Assembly: GCA_902809825.1 (NCBI GenBank) | Contig: LR778114.1 | Span: forward strand, 62,001 to 126,000 | DNA length: 64,000 bases | Direction of reading: 5' to 3' | From: Candidatus Hydrogenisulfobacillus filiaventi | GTDB lineage: Bacteria; Bacillota; Sulfobacillia; Sulfobacillales; R501 | Shown: piece by piece, positions 36,715-46,906 of the stretch | Layout: every line of letters begins with the position of its first letter | How positions within the stretch are numbered: position 1 is the first letter of the stretch | The notes under the pieces: generated by a model | What the model was told of the DNA's origin: nothing | Databases searched by the model: none | What the model saw: the letters and a program-made list of their open reading frames with translations, nothing else | Translations under genes and position numbers: made by a program

Positions 36715-38742
36715 ATGGCGACGTTTGCAGCCGATCACGGGTCCTTTGCCGCCCGGCGCTACCTGAAGGAGGTGCTGCGTGACACCTTCCTCAAACTGGA
36801 CCCGCGGCAGATGTGGCACAACCCGGTCATGTTCGTGGTGGAGATCGGCACCGTCATCACCCTGGTGCTGACCCTGACCGCCCCCACCCCCGCGGCCCGC
36901 GGCTACGACCTGGCAGTGACCCTCATCCTCATCGTCACCATCCTGTTCGCCACCTTCGCCGAGGCGTATGCGGAGGCGCGGGGCCGGGCGCAGGCTGATT
37001 ACCTGCGCCGGACCAAGTCCACCACCCCTGCCAAGGTCATCGCCCCCAACGGTCAGGTGACGGTGATGGAGTCGGACAAACTGCGGCGCGGCATGCAGGT
37101 ACTGGTGGAGCCGCATGACATCATCCCGGGCGACGGGGTGGTGGTGGAGGGCATGGGCTCGGTGGACGAATCCGCCATCACCGGGGAGTCCGCCCCCGTG
37201 GTCAAGGCCCGGGACGACAGCGTCACCGGCGGGACCGTACTGCTGTCCGACCGCATGATCATCGAGATCACGGTCAATCCGGGCGAATCCTTCCTCGATC
37301 GCATGATCGCCCTGGTTGAGGGTGCCCAGCGGCAGAAGACCCCTAATGAGATTGCCCTCTCGGCCCTGCTGGGGGTGCTGACCCTCATCTTTGTATTCGT
37401 GGTGGTGACCCTGGTCCCCATCGCCCGGTACTTCAGCCCCCATGCCACGCAAGTGGCGACCATGGTGGCGCTGCTGGTGTGTCTCATCCCCACCACCATC
37501 GGCGCGCTGCTCTCCGCCATCGGTATCGCCGGCATGAACCGGGTAGCGATGGTGAATGTGGTCGCCAAGTCGGGCCGGTCGGTGGAAGCGGCCGGGGATA
37601 TCGATACCATCATCCTGGATAAGACGGGGACCATCACCATGGGCAACCGCATGGCCACCGAGTTCCTGCCCCTGCCCGGGGTGACCGAGGCCGAGATCGC
37701 CCACGCCGCCCTCCTGGCGTCGTTGGCTGACAATACCCCCGAAGGGCGGTCGGTGGTGGACCTGGCCAAGGAGATCCTGGACCTGCGCGATACCCCCAAC
37801 GCGGAAGGGGAGCCGGTGCCCTTCTCCGCCCGTACCCGCATGAGCGGCATCGACCTGGCGGACGGCCGGCAGATCCGCAAAGGGGCGGTCAGTGCCATCC
37901 GCGCCATCGCCCAGCAGGAGCCGCCGCCGGACCTGGACCGGCTGACCGAGTCGGTGGCCCGCGAAGGGGCCACCCCGCTGGCGGTGGCGGTGGACGGGCG
38001 TGTGCTGGGGATCATCCGCCTCAAGGACGTGGTGAAGCCGGGCCTAAAGGAGCGTTTCGCCGACTTCCGGGCCATGGGCATCCGCACCGTGATGGCGACC
38101 GGGGACAACGCCATCACCGCCGCCGTCATCGCCCATGAGGCGGGGGTGGATGACTTCGTGGCCGAGGCCAAGCCGGAGGACAAGATCACCCTGATCCGCT
38201 CCGAGCAGGCCGCCGGCCGGCTGGTGGCCATGACCGGGGACGGCACCAACGATGCTCCCGCCCTGGCGCAGGCCGACGTGGGCCTGGCCATGAACGCCGG
38301 CACCATGGCCGCCAAGGAGGCAGCCAACATGATCGACCTGGAGTCCAACCCCACCAAGCTGCTGGATGTGGTGCTGGTGGGCAAACAGCTGCTCATCACC
38401 CGCGGGGCGCTGACCACCTTCTCCATCGCCAACGATATGGCCAAGTACTTCGCCATCGTGCCGGCCATGTTCGCAGCGGTGCCCTCGCTGCGGGTACTGG
38501 GGGCGCTTAACATCATGGGGCTCAAGACCCCGCACGGGGCGATCCTGTCCGCCCTCATCTTCAACGCCCTTATCATCCCCGCCCTCATTCCCTTTGCCAT
38601 TCGGGGGGTGCGGTACCGGGCGGAGTCGGCGGACCGCATGCTGGCCCGCAACGTGTTCAACTGGGGCGTGCTGGGGATCATCATCCCCTTCATCGGCATC
38701 TGGGCCATCGACCATGTGCTGGGCCTGTTCGGCCTGGCCTAG
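36715..38742 (+). CDS. kdpB: Potassium-transporting ATPase subunit KdpB
   Basis: This encodes 675 residues from the ATG at 36715 (a TTG one codon earlier gives a slightly longer form). This P-type ATPase subunit drives K+ uptake. The phosphorylated Asp302 is in ILDKTGTIT, the actuator motif AITGESAPV is intact, and the hinge motif [12 protein letters not shown] is present. The Ser that is phosphorylated for inhibition in E. coli lies in the TGES motif, which is conserved here. Shine-Dalgarno GAGGAGG. Confidence 0.97.
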   Translation: MATFAADHGSFAARRYLKEVLRDTFLKLDPRQMWHNPVMFVVEIGTVITLVLTLTAPTPAARGYDLAVTLILIVTILFATFAEAYAEARGRAQADYLRRTKSTTPAKVIAPNGQVTVMESDKLRRGMQVLVEPHDIIPGDGVVVEGMGSVDESAITGESAPVVKARDDSVTGGTVLLSDRMIIEITVNPGESFLDRMIALVEGAQRQKTPNEIALSALLGVLTLIFVFVVVTLVPIARYFSPHATQVATMVALLVCLIPTTIGALLSAIGIAGMNRVAMVNVVAKSGRSVEAAGDIDTIILDKTGTITMGNRMATEFLPLPGVTEAEIAHAALLASLADNTPEGRSVVDLAKEILDLRDTPNAEGEPVPFSARTRMSGIDLADGRQIRKGAVSAIRAIAQQEPPPDLDRLTESVAREGATPLAVAVDGRVLGIIRLKDVVKPGLKERFADFRAMGIRTVMATGDNAITAAVIAHEAGVDDFVAEAKPEDKITLIRSEQAAGRLVAMTGDGTNDAPALAQADVGLAMNAGTMAAKEAANMIDLESNPTKLLDVVLVGKQLLITRGALTTFSIANDMAKYFAIVPAMFAAVPSLRVLGALNIMGLKTPHGAILSALIFNALIIPALIPFAIRGVRYRAESADRMLARNVFNWGVLGIIIPFIGIWAIDHVLGLFGLA

Positions 38743-38755
38743 GAGGAGACCATCC

Positions 38756-39379
38756 ATGGGCAAGCTGATGCGGCCGGCTATCGGGGTCACGGTGGCGTTG
38801 TGGGTGCTGGTAGGCTTACTGTACCCGCTGGTCATGACCGGGGTGAGCAATCTGCTCTTCCCCTATCAGGCCCAGGGCAGCCCCATCTATCGGCACGGGC
38901 AGGTGGTGGCGGCCGCCCATGTGGGGCAGTACTTCGGGAATGCTGCCGGCCTCTTCTGGGGCCGCCCCTCCGCCACCGTGTCGGAGCGGACGGGCAAACC
39001 CAAGCCTTATGACGCCCTCAATTCCGGCGCCTCCAACCTGGGGCCCACCACCCTGGCCCTGATGCAGCACATCCAGGCCCGGGTGCGGCGGTTGGAGCGG
39101 ACTGATCCCGGCCTTACCCCCGCCCGGATTCCGCCCGACCTGGTGGAAAGCTCCGGCTCCGGCCTCGATCCGGACATCAGTGAGCAGGCCGCCCTCATCC
39201 AGATCCCGCGGGTGGCACGGGCCACCGGCCTCTCCCGGGGCTTCCTCACCATGCTGGTGCAGGACAACGTCAAGGGCCCGCAATGGGGCCTCTTCGGTCA
39301 TCCCCGGGTTAACGTGGTGGCCCTCAACCTGGAGCTGGAGCAGGCCCTGGCCCGGATCCATCCCACTGCCCGGAGATAA
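38756..39379 (+). CDS. kdpC: Potassium-transporting ATPase subunit KdpC
   Basis: This encodes 207 residues with one N-terminal membrane helix (VTVALWVLVGLLYPLVMTGV). Conserved parts are YFWGRPS-like LFWGRPSATV, ASNLGPT, and the C-terminal VNVVALNLELEQA. ATG 38756 behind AGGAGGAG, 13 bases after kdpB. It ends the operon; no kdpD or kdpE gene follows, so the sensor, if any, is elsewhere. Confidence 0.95.
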   Translation: MGKLMRPAIGVTVALWVLVGLLYPLVMTGVSNLLFPYQAQGSPIYRHGQVVAAAHVGQYFGNAAGLFWGRPSATVSERTGKPKPYDALNSGASNLGPTTLALMQHIQARVRRLERTDPGLTPARIPPDLVESSGSGLDPDISEQAALIQIPRVARATGLSRGFLTMLVQDNVKGPQWGLFGHPRVNVVALNLELEQALARIHPTARR

Positions 39380-39726
39380 AAAACGGTACCCCCATTTAGT
39401 TATGGATCAGGTTGAGTAAAGCCCGGGCTCTCGAAATCTTCGCGTCGCGTTCGGCACAGCGCCAAGGATGGGCCAATCGAGCGCGATCCATCAGCGTTTA
39501 GACGACACGCTGACCCCTGGGCAGGCTACGCGTGAGCAGGTCATGAGGGGCTCATGTGCCTCTTAGACTTGGATCCCCGCTCGCGTTCTGTTCCGCCAGG
39601 ACAGCCGGTACAGGGATCAGCGGGTCGACTTGCCGTAGCATGAATTGGGGCTGTGTTAACGGCGCTCGGAGGGCCTTTCGGAGATTTCGAGGCCGGATCA
39701 CGAGGATTATTACCAGGGTGTCCGCG
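39380..39726. other. 347-base gap between kdpC and the DUF5343-like gene
   Basis: No gene is convincing. A short open stretch around 39465-39560 (reading MGQSSAIHQRLDDTLTPGQ) could be a transposase N-terminal remnant but is too short to identify. The composition falls from kdp-like G+C to a mixed value, marking the edge of the accessory region that runs to about 42.4 kb. Confidence 0.4.
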
Positions 39727-40155
39727 ATGCTTCCACCTTATCTGGCTTTTCGGAAATTCAAGGATACAATAGAGGCTTTGGCAGCGCTGGAACAAGAACG
39801 ATTGTCTCCCGCGGTTCTTACGGATACGGTAGGGAAGATGGTTTCTTCCCGTCCGTGGGATATTATTAACTCGATGAAATTCTTGGGGTTTGTTGAAGAG
39901 GATCTTACCCCAACCGAGCTTTGGCAGCAATGGGTCCGAAGTCCACAGGACCGACCAGATGTTATGTGGCGGGCATTAAAGGCGTCTTATAGACTAATTG
40001 CGGAAGGCCCGCAGGATATCGGCGAAAAGGCACTTGAGAATATTATTAATCGGTGGTCTCTTTCGGAATCTGTTCAAATACGTGCAAGACGGTTTTTAAT
40101 GGAAGCCTTAAATTACGCAGCAAAAAATACCGTCAAGGGCCGTGCAATGCAATAA
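39727..40155 (+). CDS. DUF5343-like protein
   Basis: This encodes 142 residues from an ATG at 39727. MLPPYLAFRKFKDTIEAL, PWDIINSMKFLGFVEEDLTPTELW and WRALKASYRLIAEG follow the layout of DUF5343, a winged-helix-like domain of unknown function often found in accessory regions. There is no strong Shine-Dalgarno (CAGGGTGTCC). The gene is distinctly AT-richer than its neighbours, which suggests transfer. Family assignment is by eye and moderate. Confidence 0.55.
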   Translation: MLPPYLAFRKFKDTIEALAALEQERLSPAVLTDTVGKMVSSRPWDIINSMKFLGFVEEDLTPTELWQQWVRSPQDRPDVMWRALKASYRLIAEGPQDIGEKALENIINRWSLSESVQIRARRFLMEALNYAAKNTVKGRAMQ

Positions 40156-40211
40156 ATGGGAAACGGACAGCGTTCAGACCGCCTAGGATTTCAAAATCCG
40201 GCGGATCCTCT

Positions 40212-40349
40212 TTGGAAGAGAAACTGCCTCCCGTGATTGTTGACCTGTTAAGGGAGGTTCCTCCTGTAGGCGAGGAGTGGCCAGGATTAAAGGAGTGGAT
40301 GGATTTTTTTGCAATGGCTATGCGGCGATATTACGGGGACAAAAGTTAG
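40212..40349 (+). CDS. Possible 45-residue ORF downstream of the DUF5343-like gene
   Basis: A TTG at 40212 opens 45 codons (EEKLPPVIVDLLREVPP...GLKEWMDFFAMAMRRYYGD). The protein is acidic at first and basic/aromatic at the end, helical in appearance. Same AT-rich composition as the gene before it, 57 bases away. No recognisable domain and only a weak ribosome site, so it may be a remnant. Confidence 0.35.
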   Translation: MEEKLPPVIVDLLREVPPVGEEWPGLKEWMDFFAMAMRRYYGDKS

Positions 40350-41164
40350 GTTTGGTGCCATGCCGGTCTAGGCCATTTGGGAGGGACCTCGTGAGAAGGC
40401 TGAATAGCTGACCTCGTAGTCGGGACCGACCATTCGGGCGCAGAACGCGCGCTTTCGGGACTGCGGGCCTAGAGTAGCGGCAGCCTGGTACCAAGGGGCT
40501 CATTTAAGTCCTACCCCTGGAATACGATGCAGCGAACACGTAACGTTTGAGCCCCCATGCTGAACGGTGTGTTGACTCCGTACGCTCGAGTCCGGTCGGG
40601 CTGCGGTAGCCGGCGGTGTCGGGATAAAAATTAGCTGCCAGGGGCAGCTCCAGGCCCTTGTCACGATTGGGGACAGAAATCCGAAGTGGTCTTGACGCTC
40701 CTTGGCACGCCAGAATGGCGTTCTCCGGTAGTTGGTTCGAACGGTACAGTGGATGGCATACCGAACGCTGTACACGAAGGGGCTCTGATGGTGGACATTG
40801 GTCTGGCAAGCGCCGTGTTCTGGGCCGCGGGCCCCATCCTCGTTGCCTCCGTGGAGCCCAGCCTTTCTTCGGGCGCTTAGAGTGCCGGACCGCCGCCAAC
40901 CGCCGGCCTGACCGGTCGTCCGCCTTGCGGACCCCCTCTGACACCGGTCAGGACTCCTTTGCTGGCGTCCGTTCCTGCGCATGATGGGCCTTTGGCGGTT
41001 CAAGCTCGCACTTCCGAGGATCGCTTTAGGGGTCGCGCAGAACTTGAGACGCCGCCCCGCCCCCCCTGCACGGGCTGGCCGGCCAGCGGGGGCCGCCCGA
41101 GGATCTCACTTGGCATCCCCTTTCCGGGAGCTGGTCTAGAGCCTGGGAGAGCACAGTTTCTATG
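40350..41164. other. 815-base stretch without a supported gene
   Basis: Several overlapping frames are open on both strands, as is common in GC-rich DNA, but none shows a domain or coding-like composition. It lies between the AT-rich island and an IS relic and may hold the degraded 3' part of that element (the relic reads leftward into it). No tRNA or terminator is seen. Confidence 0.4.
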
Positions 41165-41854
41165 GCAACCGTTGGAGGATCGCCGTCGCTTTGCAGGTGC
41201 CACAGCCACGGTTTTGCACCATCCTTCCGGATGACAGCATCGGGACCCCTGGATGGCTGTTTGCAAGGCGCTCTAGGGGGCAGCGCGCCAGGGCATGTGG
41301 TCCTCGACCATGGTGTCCTTGTGGCCGGTTCCGTGCCAGTTCCGGCCCCTCACCTCCCAGGAGGCAATCGGTGGCGGTCGCCACCGGATCCCGGAGCTGG
41401 GTGCCAGCGTCCACCCGCTCCTCCTGGATCCGTTCGTGAAGGGCGACCGCCTCCTTGGCGTCGGGCTCCGGTCCGCCTGCTTCATGGCACCAAACGCGGC
41501 GCGCGCGTGATCGTCCATCAGCAACCGCTTGCGGAAGGCGCTGAAGGTAGTGCCGTCCAGCCTGCGCTCGTCGACCAGCAGGTCCGGTAGGCCCTCGGCC
41601 CGGAAGCCATACCGGCAAGCTTGCTCCAAGTGCCGATCGGAAAAGTCCTGCGCTACCCCCCAGCGCAGCGCCTTCATTAGCCCTGGGCCAGATAATGGGG
41701 TCGCCCGTGGCCGTCCGTACAGCGCGGCGCATTCGGCCTCCCGGAGCTGCTGGGCCAGGAGCCGGCGCAAGGATGCGAATGGGGTCGTCCGGTCCGATCA
41801 GGGGGCGACAGCCACGCTAACGAAGTCCAGTTTGGGATCCTGACGCTGGAGCAC
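41165..41854 (-). mobile_element. Relic of an IS1182-like transposase
   Basis: Read leftward across frames: LQRQDPKLDFVSVAVAP, then after a frameshift at an in-frame TGA FASLRRLLAQQLREAECAALYG, LMKALRWGVAQDFSDRHLEQ and GLPDLLVDERRLDGTTFSAFRKRL, and after a second frameshift EAVALHERIQEERVDAGTQLRDP. The order (N-terminal D-P-x-x-x-F, the LLLKALLWA-like helix, the R-Y-x-x-R segment, the SxFRxRL motif) matches IS1182-family transposases. The DDE catalytic half is missing or unrecognisable. No terminal inverted repeats found by eye. Confidence 0.65.
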
Positions 41855-42176
41855 GGGGCATGCCTCCCGCTGTGCAGGCCTGGCGGGAAACTTCGGTAGT
41901 AATCGGCCAGCGTCCTTTTTGGGTCTGTAGGCTGACTTTTTCAGCGCCCCGAACGGTTTCAACGTGCCGTCGATATTGAGCGTCAGGAGGGGCGTAGTGT
42001 GAGGTGTCATCACGATCACCAGGGGCTGCCTAAGAGGTGTTGGCAGGCAACTCGGGCATCTTACGGTTGATTAGGTGCGTGAACGCATGCTAACGGGCGC
42101 TCTGTCGACCTAAGACGTGGGCCAGGGGGTCCCCCTACCTTCAGTGGATGGGCGCCTTGGACATGGGTTTCCCGGA

Positions 42177-42425
42177 TCATGGACACCAGAGCATGCTCGT
42201 TCGCGAGGTTTCAGAAGCCATCCCAGGGCCGCGGGGCCTCACTATCATGGCCTTATGCGCGATCAAGTGCCGCTTTTGGTCTGCGTCTCCCACGGGCGAC
42301 CGAGGCGGTTGCGGGCGAACTGGATCGCGGAGCCGCGCGCCGGCATCCACCTCCTCCAGGATCCGTTCCCGCATGGCGACCAGATTTGCGAGCTGAAGCC
42401 GGCTACGGTCGGGCCCCGCTGCCAT
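42177..42425 (-). mobile_element. Second relic related to the IS1182-like transposase
   Basis: A short leftward stretch reads RERILEEVDAGARLRDPV, closely matching HERIQEERVDAGTQLRDPV in the relic at 41165-41854; the DNA is similar in the same part (for example TCCTCCAGGATCCG against TCCTCCTGGATCCG). Nothing else of the element is recognisable. It overlaps the last bases of the acyltransferase gene, so that gene's C-terminus may have been altered by the insertion. Confidence 0.55.
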
Positions 42426-44370
42426 AGACGGAGCTGATGGTGGTCACGCTGGTCCCGCTAATCTGCCCCTGGCCGGGAGGCGGCAGGGGGGCGGGCGCGG
42501 TGCCGGCCCCCGGTGCCGGGGAAATGCCCGGGGGGACGCGGCCGGGGGGCGTCTGCTGCGCCGGCTGGCGGGAGGGAGGCGGATTGGTCCGGATCCAGCG
42601 GGCGTAAAGCGTCCGCACCGCCTGTACCAGGAGGCCGGCGTAGAAGCGGGCACCCTGGGGGTTGAGGTGGACCTCATCCGGGTAGAAGTCCTGGCTCACG
42701 GCGGCGCTCTCCTGGTACCAGTTCACCAGCAGGGTGTGCGGATAGGTGGCGGCCACCCGGTCGATGACGGTGTTGACCGCCGTCTCCCAGGGCCGCGGTT
42801 CCCGGGTGTTGACCAGAACGAACCAGTGGTGCGGGCCCATAGCGTGCAGGAGCGCGCGCAGCTGGGCAGCGGTGAAGGGGCCGTTGGTGCCCAGCTCCAC
42901 GATGACGAACCGGTGCAGGGCGCCGGCCGCCTGCAACTGCCGGATGACCGGCGGGGCGGCGATGAGCTGCCGGCCGACCTGGGCGCTGACGGTGATGCCG
43001 GGCAGAGCCTGCTCCAGGAAGGGCGCGGCATCCACCATGACCGAGTCGCCGATGGCGGTGACGTGGGCCCCCAGTTCCGACGGGGGGAAGGGCGGCGGGG
43101 TGCCGCCCCGCGCCCGATCCCGCGGCCGGGAGGCGGGATGCAGGCTCTCGACCGCCAGCCGGTGGGGCGCGGGCAGGACCGGGACCGGGCTCAGGCCCAA
43201 GAGGCCTGCGGCGTCTACGGTCCCGCCGGCCAGGAGGCCGGTGGCCACCAATGCCAGCCGCCAGGGGCGCCGGAACCGGGGCAGGCGCCAGCCCTGCGCC
43301 GCCCAATCCCAGCGGCGCAGGGGCTGCTCCACCCAGCGCCAGGAGAGGGCCGCCAGGAGCAGGCTCAAGCCCGCCTCCATCCCGTCCCGCTCCCACCCCG
43401 CCCACTGGCTCCAGAGGGGTGTGGCGAGCACAATTACCGGGTAATGCCAAAGGTAGAGACCGTAGGAGCGCTCCCCCAGCCAGCGCAGGGGGGCCCAGCC
43501 CAGCACACGGCCCAGGCGGGCCCCGGGGTGGGCCACGGCCGCGACGATGGCGGCGGCGGCTACGGCCAGGCCCAGCATCCCGCCGCGGTAGATCCAGGTC
43601 TGATAGGCATTGCTGGCCACGGTCAGGGCCAGGAACCCCGCCAGGCCGGCGGCACCGGCCAGGTCCAGCCACCACGGCCACCCCCGGCGGCCGGCCAGGC
43701 TCCGGCTGGGCCAGAGAAAGGCCAGGGCCGCCCCGATGAGGAGGGCAAAGGCACGGGTGTCGGTGCCGTAGTACACGCGGTTGGGCACCGTGCCCGGGTG
43801 GTAGAGCCACGCCATCCAGGCCGCCGATAGCAGGGCCAGCAGCACGGTGAGCAGGGCCTGCAGCCAGGGGCGGCCGGTCTTGAGGATGAGCACCGCTATC
43901 AGCGGCCAGAGCAGGTAAAACTGTTCCTCCACCGCCAGGGACCATAGATGCTTGAACGGGTCGGGCAGGAAGCTGGAGAAATAGGACACGTGCCGGAAGA
44001 TGTCCCACCAGTTGCTGACGTAGAAGAAGGCGGCCGCCAGCTCCCCGCGCAGGGAGGGCAGGAGTCCGGGTTCGCGGAGGGCGACCCAGGCGGTGACCAG
44101 CAGCAGCATGACCCACAGGGCCGGCAGCAGCCGCTGCGCCCGCCGCCGCCAGAAACGGGCCCAGCGCAGGCGGCCGGTGTCGCGGACCTCGGTGGCGATG
44201 ATATCGGTGATGAGGTAGCCCGAAAGGGTAAAGAACACCCCTACTCCCAGCAGCCCGCCCGGCGCCCAGGGCAGCCGGAGGTGGTAAGCGATAACGGCCA
44301 GCACGGCCAATGCCCGCAGACCATCCAGGCCGGGCATGTAGCGTGCCCGGCGTTCCAGCGGTTTCGGCAC
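42403..44370 (-). CDS. OatA-like acyltransferase with SGNH domain
   Basis: This encodes 655 residues from a GTG at 44370, behind GGAGGCGGAAGGA. The N-terminal acyltransferase-3 membrane domain begins YMPGLDGLRALAVLAVIAYHL, with about ten to eleven helices and the motif HLWSLAVEEQFYLLWPL. The extracytoplasmic SGNH domain follows after a Pro-rich linker: TAIGDSVMVDAAPFL (Ser), ELGTNGPF (Asn) and DEVHLNPQG (Asp-His). Enzymes of this design O-acetylate peptidoglycan or surface polysaccharides. The Pro/Gly-rich tail (SRQPAQQTPPGRVPPG) is low-complexity and the gene ends at an IS relic. Confidence 0.9.
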   Translation of the reverse strand: MPKPLERRARYMPGLDGLRALAVLAVIAYHLRLPWAPGGLLGVGVFFTLSGYLITDIIATEVRDTGRLRWARFWRRRAQRLLPALWVMLLLVTAWVALREPGLLPSLRGELAAAFFYVSNWWDIFRHVSYFSSFLPDPFKHLWSLAVEEQFYLLWPLIAVLILKTGRPWLQALLTVLLALLSAAWMAWLYHPGTVPNRVYYGTDTRAFALLIGAALAFLWPSRSLAGRRGWPWWLDLAGAAGLAGFLALTVASNAYQTWIYRGGMLGLAVAAAAIVAAVAHPGARLGRVLGWAPLRWLGERSYGLYLWHYPVIVLATPLWSQWAGWERDGMEAGLSLLLAALSWRWVEQPLRRWDWAAQGWRLPRFRRPWRLALVATGLLAGGTVDAAGLLGLSPVPVLPAPHRLAVESLHPASRPRDRARGGTPPPFPPSELGAHVTAIGDSVMVDAAPFLEQALPGITVSAQVGRQLIAAPPVIRQLQAAGALHRFVIVELGTNGPFTAAQLRALLHAMGPHHWFVLVNTREPRPWETAVNTVIDRVAATYPHTLLVNWYQESAAVSQDFYPDEVHLNPQGARFYAGLLVQAVRTLYARWIRTNPPPSRQPAQQTPPGRVPPGISPAPGAGTAPAPLPPPGQGQISGTSVTTISSVYGSGARP

Positions 44371-44467
44371 TCCTTCCGCCTCCTGCCTGCGTAATGAGCG
44401 CCCGTGCGTCCGAGTCCAACGAAGGAGAATAATTACGCTAGGTCAGACGACGAGGGCCGCGAACAGG

Positions 44468-45456
44468 TTACGTCCGGTGAGGCAGGAAGATGCCGGAAAA
44501 AACCGCACCGGCGGGGTCAGCCCTGCCGCCGTAGCAGGCGCGCAGGACCAGATCGGGGTCTTCGCTCAGGAACAGGCTGAATAACATGTCGAACAGCCCC
44601 AGGGTGGTTGCGGGGTCCCACCCGGTCAGGCGACGGATCAGCCGCAGGCAGTACTTAAGGGTGCCGGGATGGATGTAAAGCGCCCGGCTGGTTTCATCCA
44701 GCCGCCGATCATGGAGCAGGTAGGCCTTGAGGGTGTCCAGCAGACGGGTGCCGTGCCGGGTGTCAGAGGCGGTGAGCGGCGCCAGCCGGCGTGCTGCCTC
44801 CGCGGCCCGTGCGGGATCCCCCTGCAACAGCCCTACCGGGGCCAGCCCCGGCGCAGCGTCCGCCGGCAGCACCGGCACCGGCAGGGCGGGATGGGCCGCC
44901 AGGCGGGCGGCATAGGCGGCCTGGTGCCGGGCGGCTGCCAGCCCGGCCGCGTCCTCGACCGCCGGGCTGAGGCCGACGCCGATGCGGCAGTCGGCCAGGG
45001 CGGCGAGGGCGGTGCCGAGGGAGGGGAGCGCATCGGGTCCCGGATCGTGGATCACGGCAGCCAGGGTGTGGACGTCGGGCGTGGCCACCGGTCCGGGGCA
45101 GCCCCGGGCGTGAAGGAGCCGTCGGACCCGCTCCTCCCCCAGCGCCGGGTGGTCTGCCGCCGGCGGGGGCAGCAGGACCGGGCCGGCAGCAGGCCCGCCA
45201 GCTCGCCGGCGGTGCCCCCGCCCGCAAACCAGCGCTCCAGCAGGGGGCGGTCCCGGGGCGGGGCTTCGTCATGCCCCTGTAGATGCATCCACGCCAGGGC
45301 TACCACCCGGGCCAGCGGATCCAGCCGGGAGCGGTCGGCCTCCTCCAGGGGGAAGGCGTAGAGGCGGCTAATCTCCAGGCGGCCCCCAGGTGACCGGACG
45401 GGAGACGGCCTCGCCGGGCAGCCCTGCCCGCCGGCCCCAGAGCTGGTGGTAGACAT
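44468..45456 (-). pseudogene. PucR/CdaR-type transcriptional regulator, frameshifted
   Basis: The C-terminal part (44468-45088) carries a helical domain ending in the PucR-type HTH: TLKAYLLHDRRLDETSRALYIHPGTLKYCLRLI, preceded by VGLSPAVEDAAGLAAARHQA, as in CdaR/PucR regulators. The N-terminal part lies in another frame (EISRLYAFPLEEADRSRLDP...LLERWFAGG); a single indel near 45175 would join them. The first in-frame start for the N-terminal part lies inside the upstream broken gene (ATG at 45456), and a CTG at 45376-45378 is the only other candidate. Function was probably sugar- or amino-acid-responsive regulation. Confidence 0.65.
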
Positions 45457-46017
45457 CCCGGAACCAGAGCGCCTGGCCCCAGGCCTGCCCGGCCGCCTCT
45501 AGGTCGGCATCAGGTCCGGCAGTTCCGAACCCAGCCGGCGGACGAGGGCTTCCAGGGCGGCGGCCCCGCCGGCCAGGGGAGGCGGGGGTAGCGGCGCTCC
45601 CGGTCCGGAAGCGGTAGGGTTGCGGGCCGGCTTCCGGTAGCAGGTCGATGCGGCAGGGCTGCCCGTCCCACACCCGGGTGCTCTGCACCCCGACTTCCAC
45701 CGGCCGCCCCGCTTGACCGGCCAACTGGGCGAAGAGACCGCAGGTGCGCAGGCAGAGTTGCGGGTAGGCCTGGCTGAGGCCGGCGATGGGGCAGCGGGTG
45801 ATGGTGACCTCGATCCGGTCGGACCGCGCCACGGGCGGCGCTTGAAATCGAGGACGGTGCGGGCCACGCCTTCCAGGGAGGCAGGGCGGGGACCCTCCTG
45901 GTTCAGACGCGCCGCCACCCAGCGCGCCAGTTCCTCCGCCGTCCCCGGGGCGGCCCCCCGGGCGCCGTCCGCCAGTCCGTCCAGCAAGCGGCCTACAAAT
46001 TCCTCGGGCATGCTCAT
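45368..46017 (-). pseudogene. Frameshifted ORF with a methanogen_OD-like segment
   Basis: It starts clearly with MSMPEEFVGRLLDGLADGARG at 46017, continues through RPASLEGVARTVLDFKRR, shifts frame to RIEVTITRCPIAGLSQAYPQ and LCLRTCGLFAQLAGQAGRP, shifts again to AALEALVRRLGSELPDLMP and back to GQALWFRDVYHQLWGRR. At least three indels are needed. The RCPIA...HP-C pattern resembles the methanogen-output domain of small sensory regulators. Together with the PucR-like gene it may have formed one regulatory unit. The family call is weak. Confidence 0.5.
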
Positions 46018-46262
46018 GGTCCGGGTTCCCTTCCTGGCTGCGCGGGCCGGCGGGCCCGTCCGCGCGGCCGCCGGATTGTCCCTCCCGCCACTCCTGCGCC
46101 CGTCCGGTTGTCCCCTCGGACAAGGTTTTGCCCCGGCGGCGCGGGTGCGGGCCCGCAATTCGATGCCCTGGCAGGACGCAGCCATCCGGGTCTGCAGCCA
46201 TAATGGCGGTACCCCCGGTGGCGGGCTGCCGGCCTCGGGGGCAAAGGAACGGAGGGACCCGG

Positions 46263-46856
46263 ATGCAGTTTGAAACCCTGGAAGCGCAGCTGCAGCAACG
46301 GGCCGATTGGGTCGTGCGCCGCCAGCGCCATATCCCCAACAACCCGCGCTTGTTTGTGCTGGCCTGCATGGATGAGCGGCTGCCCGTGGAGGAGGCCCTC
46401 GGCATCGGCCGGGGGATGCGCACATTTTCCGCATGCCGGCGGTCTGGTGACCCGATGATGTCATCCGGTCCGCTATGCTGCCCACCCAGTTTTTCGGCAC
46501 CGAGGAAATCATTATCGTCAACCATACCGAATGCGGCATGATGTCCGCACGCACGGAGGAACTGCTGGACGTGTTGAAATCCCGCCTCGGCGGGACCCAG
46601 CCGCCTTCCGCTCGATCCCGCCCTGCCTGGCCTCGGTCTCGCCAAACCGGCGGATTTTGGCGCCTGGATCCGGATGTTCGCGGATGTGGATGCCACAGCC
46701 CTGCGGCAGGTGGAGCTGTTGCGCCATCATTCCCTCATCCTGGCCCCTGTCACCATCCATGCCGACGTCTACGAGGTGGAGAGCGGCCGCCTGCGCCTGC
46801 CCGACCAGCGCTTGAGCGACCGGGTGAACACGCGCGAAGCCATGGCCCGGGGATGA
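46263..46856 (+). pseudogene. Beta-carbonic-anhydrase-like protein, frameshifted
   Basis: Pieces of one protein appear in three frames: NNPRLFVLACMDERLPVEEALGIGRG, then (shifted) FRMPGGLVTDDVIRSAMLPTQFFGTEEIIIVNHTECGMMSARTEELLDVL, then ALRQVELLRHHSLILAPVTIHADVYEVESGRL. CMDERLPVEE and NHTECGM correspond to the zinc-binding C-x-D-x-R and H-x-x-C motifs of beta-carbonic anhydrase. The start ATG at 46263 follows AACGGAGGG. At least two indels separate the pieces; either assembly errors or a real pseudogene. Confidence 0.75.
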
Positions 46857-46906
46857 GGGCCGGCCCCTGCGCGCGGGCAGGGGGGTGCCCCTGCCCGCGC
46901 CCGGGG

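Noticed and set aside
37053-38708. Long minus-strand frame opposite kdpB
   Set aside because: Ser/Arg/Met-rich low-complexity shadow of kdpB with no recognisable domain.
39400-39560. Transposase N-terminus near 39465
   Set aside because: The open stretch is only about 30 codons and has no diagnostic residues.
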